Shown piece by piece: positions 54,125 to 64,000 of a stretch of 64,000 bases of DNA (positions are counted from its first letter, which is position 1; each line of letters opens with the position of its first letter). The DNA is from Ophioderma brevispina (taxonomy: Eukaryota; Echinodermata; Ophiuroidea; Amphilepidida; Ophiodermatidae), in assembly GCA_023653785.1 (NCBI GenBank), contig JAMKCH010011757.1, forward strand, positions 32,410 through 96,409, in the 5' to 3' direction. The position numbers were made by a program, and so were the translations under genes. The notes under the pieces were generated by a model. The model searched no databases, was not told the DNA's origin, and worked only from the letters and a program-made list of their open reading frames with translations.

Positions 54125-57100
54125 TGACCAAAAAGCAAGCAAAAAAGGTAATGTAGAATATTCAATGTTTTCTAATGGATCAAAATCAGACATACGGTTC
54201 CGGAGATACGGTCGATCAAAGTGAAGCAGGGTATATGCAACAATTGTTAAAGATGTGCGATTTACTCTACTTTTAATACGTCGCATCGCTGTGGCCCATG
54301 TTTATGTTATATAAGGTACACGAGCGTGCAGTGTGCAATTTTACGGAAACCAATTCACGGCACATTAGCCCAGTGAGTGAGTCCTTTAAGAAAGTTGTAG
54401 CCTACGAGTTCGTTGAATGACGTACGCTAAACCTAAGGACAATGTCTGCGATTGTGTTACGAACTACTATAGTAGTAGAAATTGCAACTCGTGCTTAGTA
54501 TGTTCTAAGCATTGTTTACGACTCAATTTTCCCAAACAGACCCCTGGTTGGCCAAGGGGCACGCGACAGAACAAAGCTGGGGAGTGATACACAACACGAG
54601 GAAGGCTTTGACACAACAAAGGGTGCACACAATGTAGTGCTCTTTCAGGGGGAGTCCGACGTGAATAAAATGATAACAAGAAAGTACTTTGGACATTACA
54701 CATAACACTAAAGGCCCTCGATCGGCTTTAGACAAAGTCATTTAGATCGCAACGCGACAAAATCATTTATTTAGATAGCAACGCGAAAAAATAAATTTAA
54801 TTGTGTTTTAATTACGTGTTTAGGGTGATTTTGTTATGAATTCTTTGAAGTGCCTCACGGGTGTAGATAGTACAAATCATACCTTTTTGGAATCCTTATG
54901 GTTAGATAAAAGTTGACCCCTGTGTAATCTTTGGCGAGACCCCACCCCTCCTTAAGGCACCATTGCAGCACAGAAGAATCAACTTCGAGGGGTAAAACCT
55001 GTTGTACTCGAGGTGTGTCAACCAATGTCTGCTCGCTTTCAGATACCGGCTTGTGACATTAATTAATGTTTTTACGTTGGGTCAAACTCTAAGCATTACT
55101 TTCACAAAAACGAATTTGATAATGGAATGAAATATGCTCTGCTGTAGCACTGTTGTGGCGCAAAAGCCACAAATCAACCACTGGTAATATTTATAAGAAA
55201 GCAATAAAATAAAATTCATAATTAAGATCTTACCTGGTTAAAATTTGATCCTTATTTTGTACACGAAATTGTTGGTAGATGAGCAGATTTAAGCATAGAT
55301 AAAGAACAGCAATCAAGTATTATTCGTCCTTTTTGTTTTGCCTTCTACGTCTTTGAATTTCTGTGTAACGTCTGATATTTTCTACACTTTCCGGTATATC
55401 GCTCATACCCACAGCCTTAATCCACGATTCACATTTCTCCCATATGTCATGGCTGTTTAACATTTTCTATAATTATTTATTTCTCCTCTATTCTTCCTTT
55501 ACCATTGTAAATTTTCATATCTACTGACGAGATCATACGACTATGCATTTTGCTTTTAGGCACGAAAAAAAAAGCATTTGAAGTAGGGTCGGTAGGTCGG
55601 GTGAATTATTTTTATTTTTTTGCACCCAACGTTAGTTCAAAATTACCAAAATCTGCAGAATCTTTTTAAAAAATCGCTCAATTTTTCAAACGCGGAGTGT
55701 ATTTTAAAAACTTCCACAATTGCAAACCACGGTCGGGCCCGTGAAACGGTTTTTTCCGTGGCCCTACCTTATTTATGTGCATTACCCCAAAGAGGTTCTA
55801 TATAGATAGAGAGGCAAATCGTTACGTAATCTTTAGAAATTCATCGTCTCGCATGTTTTGCCGACCACAAAAAAAAGAGTACCAACAATAGAAAGCAATG
55901 GCTGCCTCCGCTTCTTCCACATGTGGGTGCCGCTTTGCATATACACTAATCGGCAGTGATACAAATTGATGTATGTGTTAGAGGTGGCCAGGTGTAATAA
56001 TAGTGCACCTGGATCATTGTGCTCAGATACTCTTTTTTCTCATAATGCAATGCGCGCTAGGTGAAAAGATGTATTCATTGAGGCGGTTTATTTAAATCAA
56101 GACGACTGACGTGTCATTTCATTCGTTGTGTGGCCATGGGTAGGTCAAAATTTAACCACCCAATAGCACCCAACATCCAACAACTGATATTTTGGCGGAT
56201 TGTTTGTATCGAATTGACATTATGTGTGTATACAAGCACCCAAACTAATAATTATTCCGTGCAATATTCAAAATGTCAGCGCCCACACGGACGACTGGTT
56301 TTGAATGGGCTTCACCCCCTTGCATTACCCACTCTATCAGTTAACACATCTGTGTTAGTAAAATGTAATTGCAGACATTATTTTGTAATCCCCTAATTTT
56401 TCTCCATTGCCGGCTATGTATTGTGATATATAGTACATGTGAAACTGTATTTTTGTGAAATTTTCATATACAATCAAAATCAAAATTGTATGATGATTCC
56501 AAAAATTAAAGTGTGTTCTTGGATATATTCTAGGGGGGCAAGGTTTATACAGGGGTCAAAATATAAAAGGGGGAAAATGTGTTTTAAAGTATACCATCAT
56601 GTTCAGTAACTCGTAAGGATTACAGAAAGGTATAGTTTACCCTACCTGAGGGTTATAGTACAACAGTTACAAGGCAAAACGGGTTCAAGGTCACACGGGG
56701 GTAAAATTTCAGATTCACCGGTTTGTTTTAAAAAAATGGTGCCAATCTATTCGTCTTACTGTACAAAAGCCAAAAATATAAAGGTTGCGTTGTCCATGGC
56801 ATTTTGATGATAATTAAGAGGCCAAATATGAATGTGGTCCACAGGGTATATGGGAGACCACTAGTCATATCTGTAAAAGTCTAACTTTGAAAGGTGAAAC
56901 ACAGAATATAGATACATGTTCTTATTCAGTATGACCCAATGACCTTGAACTTTCTTGAGCCTATTGTACTCACAATAGGTCGTTAATATGGCAAACTATA
57001 CCTTTTTAGAAACCTTATGAGCAACCGAACAGATTGGTATAAATTTTAAAACCATATAAACTCTTTTATTGTTTACCCCTGTACAAATTGTTCCCCCTTA

Positions 57101-57665
57101 TAAAACACCCAAGAACACATTTTTAAAAATAACACCCATGATTTTCAGATTCTCCATGACATTCTGTATTGGAAAAACGTTGGTGTCAATATTGCATATG
57201 AAAAACCAAAACTAAACCAAAACAATAATTACATTTCCCCATGTACTAATACAATAGTGGTTGCTGAAACGACCACAAGTAAGTGAACATGTTTGGATCA
57301 GAAATTAGAACCTCGTTTGTAACAAAGGACCCGGCAGGATAAGCAGAAAGAAGCGCCCTCAGTTTTGACATTGCGTTATCTGGTACCCATTTTCACAAAT
57401 CATGTAACTTTAAATGTGAAGTTTTCTGATCCGAACTTTGAAAACACGAAATGTTCATATTTTGAATGGGAAATCGATGTTTATTATGCAACCCCTTTCC
57501 CCCAAGACCGGGAAAGAGACTAATATCTATCTACCTTGTAAGTGACTTTCCTGTTCTTGGTGGGGGGTTCATTTAAAAAATTCTCCATCGAGGGTGCACA
57601 AAATAAAAAAGAAGAGCATAAACAATATATTCCAAAGCATAATAGCTTTGTGCTTACTCTACCGT
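54125..57665. repeat. Copy B of the 3.3-kb duplicated segment
   Basis: Colinear with 308-3,627. It lacks the 459-bp hAT-like insertion of copy A and instead carries its own insertion at 55,788-56,322. A duplicated-family foldback lies at 56,520-57,100. Open frames do not persist between copies. Confidence 0.8.
55788..56322. mobile_element. hAT-like MITE private to copy B, 8-bp target duplication
   Basis: CATTACCC flanks both ends (55,780-55,787 and 56,323-56,330). Ends read CAAAGAGGTT and, on the other strand, CAAGGGGGTG. The matching place in copy A (about 2,287) has one uninterrupted site. 535 bp, no transposase; the open frame at 56,130-56,396 is unrecognised. Confidence 0.75.
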
Positions 57666-58489
57666 GTGACATCATCCTAATTATAGTTTGTCACTGCTTG
57701 CGTGGAAGCTTGTCGTAATGATTTTATGATTTTTAGGAGACCTTTCTCTGAATCATGCGTTTTACCATTAATTTGTACAGTGTAATGAATTTCAGATATT
57801 TTAGGTTAATTTAAATAAATATTAGCAGATAATAGTTGATGAAATTACCAAAAATGGCATAAAACTGCCGTTCAGCGACTAGGATTACTTCGACGAGCTT
57901 GAGACAACTCAAGGGGCGTTTAGATCCCTTAAACGACCCCATAGAGGACAAATCTGACGATTACCGCAAAAAAAACCGGTAGCTTCGTTATTTTTCTTGT
58001 TAGATCAAGGACCAATTTTCCCCAACACAAGGTAGGGGGTCGTGACCGTCCGTACTTTTTCAAAAGTGAATTTAAAAAGCAGTTAAGGACGTGAGGGATA
58101 TATAAATCCATGGTTCCATCCAACATGGGATATGCAAGCTCAGCATGCTGTGGAAAAAAAACACACACCATACAATCCCAAACAGATGCCATCATCAAAA
58201 GACCGTGTCATTCATCAATCGGTATCCCTGAGAGGGGCTCACCTTCACCACATTCAACCCACTGCGATATCACAGGGCGGTTGTATAATGTCTCTATTAC
58301 ACCGAATTGCTCTCAGTTGACCCTGCGCTTAGGCGTTCAACCAGGTCTAAGACCTGCTTGTGAAAATGCAAATGGGCATCAAAGAGAAATAATTTCTCCA
58401 GTTCCGGCAGGCTTAGTGGACGCCCTTCTGCTCATGTAGCATCAAAGCAGGACTTGCACAATAATAAATACCACAAACAACAAAAATAA
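57666..58489. other. No recognised feature
   Basis: Open frames at 57,929-58,198 (minus) and 58,110-58,439 (plus) overlap each other and show no domain I can name. Confidence 0.45.
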
Positions 58490-58565
58490 GGATAATAAGA
58501 ATAATACCGACATTTGTATAGTGCTTTTTTCAGAAGGATTCAAAGCGCTGTTGCCTATTATTAGC
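58490..58565 (-). mobile_element. SINE/LINE 3' tail fragment
   Basis: Reverse strand: AACAGCGCTTTGAATCC, AAAAAGCACTATACAAATG and a TTATTCTTATTATT tail, matching the shared 3' end of the SINE (37.4 kb) and the LINE (61.4 kb). Confidence 0.65.
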
Positions 58566-59922
58566 TGATAGTAGATTTCAAATTAAGTGAGAATTCTTAC
58601 ATTATTTCCACGGGTGTGATATCGATATGGGGTTCCATCCCCAGCCATGCAGAGACCAGGCCTTTGTTGCCATTACAAAACATATTGTGTCCATGGTACA
58701 AAGTTACTCTACAGAATCGGCTTACTGGAAACTGATGCATTCAGTTCTAAAATGGTAGAAGGACTTATGCCAAATCCGCTTTGCGCTATTCTCTTAATAC
58801 AAGGTTGGCCCATTTTGATGGCCAAATTAAAACTTAGTTGTCTTATGTGTGCATTGATATAAGAATGCATTATTTCTCCAATGCTGTGATAAGGAATGAT
58901 ATTTTACACAAGTTTATATATCACACTGCAAAACCTGTAGCCCCGATGATTATGTCCCGTTTTATATACAGATACGTAGGTATTAAAATGGGAATTTAAT
59001 AACCTGAATCATCATTATTGTAGAACTTGATTTCTGTTAAAGTTAGCTGCTGATGTCTTGTGACGTTGCAGACATGGTAGAAATCCACACGTTGTTCTAA
59101 TACACCAATTTGTTAAAATGCACAGCACACATAAATTTTGTTTAAAAGTATTTTATTATGCAAGTTTGATATTGCCAGTTGACCTGTTTAATTGTTACAT
59201 ACAGATACAATACATAGTAGTTGTCAGTACAATGGAGAGTTATCAGTTATGCATGTATATTCACCTAGTGCCGTGCCAAATATCTAGACAAAGTCATAAC
59301 AATTATAGTTTGATACATGCATTTTATAGTCAAGGCAATACACATTTCTGTACAGAATTGTCAATATCCAATATTACAATGTTACGCCTTACAATGTTAG
59401 ACACTGCAATATACCATATGGATTTTCAAGTATAAGCAATATGTTTTTCAAATGTAAGTTGACATTTTTTCGAGGCATGATGAATACATAGTAAATTTTA
59501 GAACGGTTATCAATTGTGAGTTGATAATATACCTGCTTCTAACTCAGTATTACCAAAATAGTTGAATGAACCTCCACCACCTCTTTGAATAACATGTGAG
59601 TGACATACTTTGTATTGCATAGGAAATAGAGCATGCATGTTTTACACCCATTTACAATGTACATATTACACCAATGTATTCACAGTAACAACAATATTTA
59701 TTTTGTCCTAATTTTTGTGCAATATTTTTTGGATTTACTACCATTATAGCATATAATATACGTGTTTAATTTGATCTATATATTCTTGACAATGTGCCAG
59801 CATTCATGTTGACAATTCCCTTTCTATATTGTATGTCAAAATTAAATAAGTAATAACAGTGACCATCGCATTAACCTGTTACTAACCTGTTACTGTCTGA
59901 GATCTTGGAATGATTGTTCACA
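58566..59922. other. No recognised feature
   Basis: AT-rich. The plus-strand open frames at 58,647-58,862 and 59,118-59,435 match no family I recognise. Confidence 0.45.
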
Positions 59923-60250
59923 TTAAGATGAGCAAATAATTTTGGTGTCTCCTTCTTCTTTTGTGAGATTTATCATCGGTCGAGAAATATCTTCATAGTG
60001 AGGAATACATTTCCTATAATACCCTGTCAAACCAAGAAATGACCTGCCGTCTTTCTTTGTTACGGGAGTAGGAAAATTTACTGCCTCAATTTTATCTAGA
60101 TTTGGTTTGATTTGACCATTTCCATTGATATGACCTGTTGAAATGCAAATTTGCATTTAACTGGTTTTACAGTCAATCATGCTTCCTCAGTTTTGGACAG
60201 TACGATATTTACATGTTTCAAATGCTCCTGCCATGAGTAAGGAAATATTC
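59923..60250 (-). mobile_element. Gypsy-like LTR retrotransposon pol fragment
   Basis: The minus strand encodes a piece of reverse transcriptase downstream of the catalytic motif, with RSFLGLTGYYRK as the recognisable 'RSFLGL..YYR.FI' motif and the SRPMINLT block before the RNase H region. A preceding piece (about 60,230-60,150) holds SKTEEA and the PVKCKF motif, interrupted by a stop. No LTRs, integrase or protease were found nearby, so it is an isolated dead fragment. Confidence 0.8.
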
Positions 60251-60936
60251 TACATCAATATTTTGCCGACAACATTTTTGCAACACTTTATCTACAATTC
60301 TGAAATTTAGCACTTGAATTAATATAATGGTAGATTGTGCTTTACATTAGTGCATGATTTATAATATTTTGGATGCCACCGGAGCTTGATAGCTGAACTG
60401 TCTGCTGTCGATTTTTAAGCCAAAAGAGCTTAGGTTTTGGAATCAAAAAGGGATTCCAGTGTGGTCCTAATGAGGACTTTAGTGGCAGAATAATGGTGGT
60501 AGAATACCTGGATGTATTGCGAAGAAACCCCGTCGTCTTTAATTGCTGGACAAAATTATCTTCAAAGACAGAGAAGATACCCTGATCGTGTTAGCGTGGA
60601 TTTTTAAGTGTGACTTTGCATGCTTGCCATTTGGATTTTCGCTGTGAAGACATGATCATCGTTGAACTGCCAACACGTCTTTTAACTCGAAACTCTAAAA
60701 GCGCGTCAGGCAATAATAATAATCATAGTTTATTTTTATAAAAAACTGAAAAAAATAAAAAATTTGTTAAATTAAAAAGAAAATTTTATCATCTCACAAA
60801 AACTAAAAATGTCACATAGAACCTCGTAAATTCTCAGCTCACGATTCATTGCCGTTCCTGATTATACAAGCATTAGCAAAATCTTGCTTGGATGGAAGTC
60901 CAGTAATAATAATAATAATAAAAGTATTAAGACTAC
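60251..60936. other. Unassigned; A/T microsatellites
   Basis: AATAAT runs at 60,715-60,725 and 60,904-60,920. 60,840-60,900 resembles intron sequence next to exon 4 of the intact gene (ACAAGCATTAGCAAA), consistent with the neighbouring paralogue remnant. Confidence 0.5.
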
Positions 60937-61057
60937 CTTCTTAGGCATTTAGATGCTAAGGGCGTAGTGCAAACAGTCCTCCGTAGCAATATCCAACTAG
61001 TTGAATTTAACCGTTCGTGCGATTGTAAGGCTCCCTTGCACAACCAGTTAACTGTTT
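60937..61057 (-). pseudogene. Decayed BAAT-like exon 4 of the upstream paralogue
   Basis: Begins with a CACAG acceptor and TVNWLCK, then after a frame change reads IQLVGYCYGGLFAL with stops on both sides. The nucleophile elbow GYCYGG keeps the cysteine of the intact gene (GSCFGG), so Cys was ancestral to both copies. The donor AAG|GTAGTC remains. Flanking intron sequence also resembles that around 33,480-33,760. A CR1/L2-like LINE (61.4-63.2 kb) lies between this exon and the exon-3 remnant. Confidence 0.82.
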
Positions 61058-61436
61058 CTGTGTTTAATAAATGCAGGGACATCATAATCTAATGAACTGA
61101 ACATTGTACTGCTTTGACTGTATGTGTAAATAAAATTTAACAATAGTACGATACGTACAAGTACGTTACATACGTCTTCATAATTTCCACAATGCAATGC
61201 AACTGTTTAAAGAAATACGTGGTTTTTAAACATTTCACCCGGGGCAGTTGCAGCTGTAATTCTAAAGCTGCAATCTTCACTACCTAGAGAGCTTATTAAA
61301 AAAATTTGTGCGGATTTGATATCTTTTTCAAATTAAATATATTAATAATTAACAAAATTGATATGACTCAAAAGTGATATTGTTCAATAATTAATTTCGA
61401 CACAGTGAAGATCAAAAATTTGACACATAGAATTTG

Positions 61437-63250
61437 TTTAATAATAATAATACTAGCAAATTCTTATATAGGCGCCCTTAACCGGCAGAGTCTCGAGGCG
61501 CTTTACAATACCTTAAGTGTACCACAATAGTATTTCACAAGTTTTAACCGAATAATAGAGATTAAAAAAAATTCGAGCAGAAATTGTGCATCCGACTGTG
61601 AGAGAACACAAATAATATAAGAAACGCTAGGACAAAAAAAAGAGGTTTCTCCAGTCCAAAGGCACAACCTCAACAGCCAACGATTCCAGCCGTCCCATGC
61701 ATGAAGACAAACAAGGGGAAAACATATGGAGCAAAACAACAGAAAAAAGAGGAAACAAAATGCCATTTGGACCCTAGTTGAATGTATAAACTTTTAATAG
61801 TAAATTTATAAACCTTAAATACAATGATAAAAACAGAAAGCAGAATTCCGTGGTGACATGGGTGGTAAACCCTGACACCAGGTCACCACCTCTGAATTGG
61901 CACAGAAATGAGTTTCAGAACTATATAAAACTAGTCGCATTGATTACAGTGACAAGGAATCGAAAGGCACCAAATTTGCTGTTTAAAAAGAAAAGTCTTG
62001 AGTTGGGTTTTGAAGACATGAAGAATGGCGCTTGTCTACATGCAGAGGCCAATTGTGCCATTCCTGGTACGCAGCTTCTGCAACCGATCCTACATAGGCT
62101 GTAATGGTCGATGCCGAGAGCTTTGATAAGGTTTGTACGGGGACTATGGTTTTTTTTGTAATAAGTTCTGTAATGTAACCTGGTTGTAGTACCATGGAGA
62201 GCCTTATACGCCAGAAGGTTGATCTTGAAAACGGTCCTTTTTTATGAATGGCCAGTGAAGTATTAGCATATAATATTAAAATTGACTGTCCCTGCTTCTT
62301 TGATCGTGTGACCACAGCCTGCCGCTGTGTTGGAAAACTCTCATGCAATTTCATTGATCTCTTTGTCGGAAGTCCATATAGCAGTGAGTTGCACTGGTCC
62401 AAACGTGATATAACATAATGCATGACAGTTTTTCATGTAGGTTCTGGTCCAGATAATGACTTATACGACCAATGCCATCTGATCGCATGCGTAGCGTTCC
62501 TACATACACTGTTCACATGCGTGTCATGCATTAGGCTTTGTCATCAATGATCACCCCCAGATTGCGAGCAGAACAGTGAGTTTTCACAGGGTTTCTCCAA
62601 CTTGAACCTCAGTGAGGGGTGTCGCTTTAACATTACGCGATGTTATATGCAATATTTCAGTCTTGCTGGCATTGAGTTGAAGTTTGTTCTGAACAGTCCA
62701 GGACTCTACATTCAAGGAGACATTGCTCCAGTTTCGCGATACATTCATTTCGTGTTGATGGCGTTCATAGAAATGTGTAGCTGAGTATCGGCAGCGGTAT
62801 GTCATGCAGTGAACTCCATTGCGCTACAATGTCTTCAATGGTGCACTCTACTAGTAAAAGTTCACTGGCCAGCACAGATCCCTGTGGGGAGCCGAATAGC
62901 ATGGGAAGTGGGTCAGATAGTGCAGAACCAACCGGCAAACAGTCTGACTCGGTTCTCTTAAGTAGGAGGAAAACCAGTTCAAACGGCATTATTGATAATA
63001 CCGGACCTATTCTCAAGCGGATTAGCAGCACCTGATGGTCGATGGTGTCAAACGCTGAGGAGAAGTCTAAGAGCGTCACCCAAGCTTTCAGTCCTGGTCT
63101 ACTGTTTGTACACAAATCATTACCACACCACTAAGGAGCGCAGTTCGTGGCTGGCATCCTTCACGGTATGCGGATTGTTTACTAATTAGAAGATTACTAT
63201 CGTTCAGATAGCTTGAACTTGAGAAACTGCTACCGCTCCATAAGTTTGGA
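61437..63250 (-). mobile_element. CR1/L2-like LINE, broken, with ATT tail
   Basis: Minus strand, from 5' to 3': VTLLDFSSAFDTIDHQVLL (about 63,080-63,020), GSPQGSVLASELL (about 62,900), LQLNASKTEIL (about 62,680), then HYVISRLDQCNSLLYGLP (about 62,420-62,365). These match RT motifs 'LLDLS.AFDTIDH..LL', 'G.PQGSVLGP.L', 'KL.LN..KTE.L' and '..SRLD.CNSLLYGLP'. The 3' end reads GTAAAGCGCCTCGAG ... GCGCCTATATAAG and then ATT repeats at about 61,440. Frameshifts and stops show decay, and the 5' half is missing. Confidence 0.85.
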
Positions 63251-63773
63251 ACAAATCGTAGAGCAATTGGAGATTGGACGATAATTCTTCATGTTTTTCA
63301 TGTTCTCGCTATCAAGTGACGGTTTCTTGATGAGTTGGTTGACACTGCCCGCCAACTTTGTATGAGTCAGGGAATCGTCCAAAAGACAGCGATTTATTAA
63401 TGATCTTTGTGAGAAAAAGCTAAAAGATAATCAACTACATGAAGGAGAAACAGAAGACCATCTGGCAGTGGGCAGCGGAATGTTTATAATGTTGTTGGGA
63501 TTAGTTCTGAGTTATTATATATCACCGGTTTTTTCATATACCGAATATAAGGGAACATAAAACTTAGTATCTTAGATATAAATGTTGTTTTTTTGGCGAA
63601 TCACATCAAATAGGGGAAAATACATTTGCAAAAAGGCGAATATACATTCAACGGCAAAGAGCGCTATATTTAAAATTACAACGAGGAGATTTAACATAGC
63701 AGGCGTTTTGACAGGGACCGGCGGCCGTTGTCTCGGGTCATTTTTAAGGATTCATATACAACGTTTTGCTTAC
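63251..63773. other. No recognised feature
   Basis: Short AT-rich stretch between the LINE and the exon-3-like remnant; the open frame at 63,582-63,833 runs antisense across that remnant and is not a gene. Confidence 0.5.
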
Positions 63774-63945
63774 ATAGAAAAAATTACTCCAAGTCAACGT
63801 GCTCCACGGAATTCAGTTGATCGTCTTCCTTAAGATAGAATATCTGAAAAGCTTGAGAATTCCAAGGGAAGCAAGCGACATGGGGTGTGGTCCAATAGTA
63901 AACCAATGCCGCTAACGTTCATAACACCAGGAAAAGATCCACATC
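63774..63945 (-). pseudogene. Decayed BAAT-like exon 3 of an upstream paralogue
   Basis: Homologous to exon 3 at 44,052-44,218. It reads GCGSFPGVMNVSGIGLL, then in a second frame LASLGIL, then in a third frame FQIFYLKEDDQLNSVEHVDL followed by a stop where the intact gene has YFY. Frameshifts and the stop make it nonfunctional. Splice-site remnants (AG at the 5' side, TATGTAAG at the 3' side) persist at the equivalent positions. Same strand and order as the exon-4 remnant near 61.0 kb, so both belong to one tandem copy whose 5' part lies beyond the window. Confidence 0.85.
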
Positions 63946-64000
63946 CTCCTAATCAAGAAAAAAAATAATTTTAACTGAATTGAATTTTAAAGAGTTAAAA
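63946..64000. other. Intron edge of the broken paralogue
   Basis: AT-rich DNA past the AG of the exon-3-like remnant; exons 1 and 2 of that copy would lie beyond the window. Confidence 0.4.

Noticed and set aside
57929..58198. 89-codon minus-strand open frame with LAYPMLDGTMDLYIPH
   Set aside because: Slightly reminiscent of transposon proteins, but the similarity is too weak and an antisense frame of similar length overlaps it.

Overview
This is a window of animal nuclear DNA. It is AT-rich, has large introns with canonical GT/AG splice sites, and most of the sequence is made of transposable elements: non-LTR fragments of L1/Tx1-like, CR1/L2-like, RTE-like and I-like type, a Penelope-like element, Gypsy pieces, a tRNA-derived SINE and many foldback or MITE elements. 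The repeat mix suggests a marine invertebrate, perhaps a deuterostome such as an echinoderm or hemichordate, but the species cannot be fixed from the sequence.

The one gene I can reconstruct lies on the minus strand between about 52,552 and 18,847. It encodes a member of the bile acid-CoA:amino acid N-acyltransferase / acyl-CoA thioesterase family (BAAT/ACOT). Coding exons are at 52,330-52,546, 47,032-47,289, 44,052-44,218, 33,609-33,725, a poorly resolved region at 25,370-25,700, 22,146-22,389 and 18,847-19,044. Phases agree across the first four exons and across the last two. The predicted catalytic residues are Cys (GSCFGG), Asp (VGESD) and His (GAGH), so it resembles BAAT (Cys) rather than the serine thioesterases. 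The last exon carries one extra A that breaks the frame just after the His-Ala-His motif. Decayed relatives flank it: exon-3-like and exon-4-like remnants on the same strand at 63,774-63,945 and 60,937-61,057, and the last two exons of another copy on the plus strand at 7,392-7,966. This was therefore a small BAAT-like gene cluster.

Layout: 0-7 kb holds a hexamer repeat, a 3.3-kb dispersed duplication and a foldback element; 7.4-8.0 kb the plus-strand BAAT remnant; 8.5-13 kb LINE debris; 13.4-18.8 kb MITEs and unassigned DNA; 18.8-52.6 kb the BAAT-like gene with repeat-filled introns, including a nested Penelope/foldback at 26.8-28.3 kb, a GC-rich C-skewed island at 29.7-33.4 kb, a SINE and direct-repeat zone at 37-38.4 kb, and an inverted Gypsy-gag-like block at 39-41 kb; 52.9-57.7 kb an I-like LINE and the second copy of the 3.3-kb duplication; 58.5-63.3 kb SINE tail, Gypsy and CR1/L2-like LINE remnants around the broken BAAT-like paralogue.

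Four runs of 20 (once 21) A, at 34,605, 36,272, 37,697 and 51,801, each sit between two near-identical direct copies of flanking DNA. They look like 20-base scaffold gaps written as A, with unmerged haplotype contigs on both sides. The second copy of exon 4 (35,139-35,255) and the partial copy of exon 1 (51,701-51,800) are therefore most likely assembly duplicates, not real extra exons.
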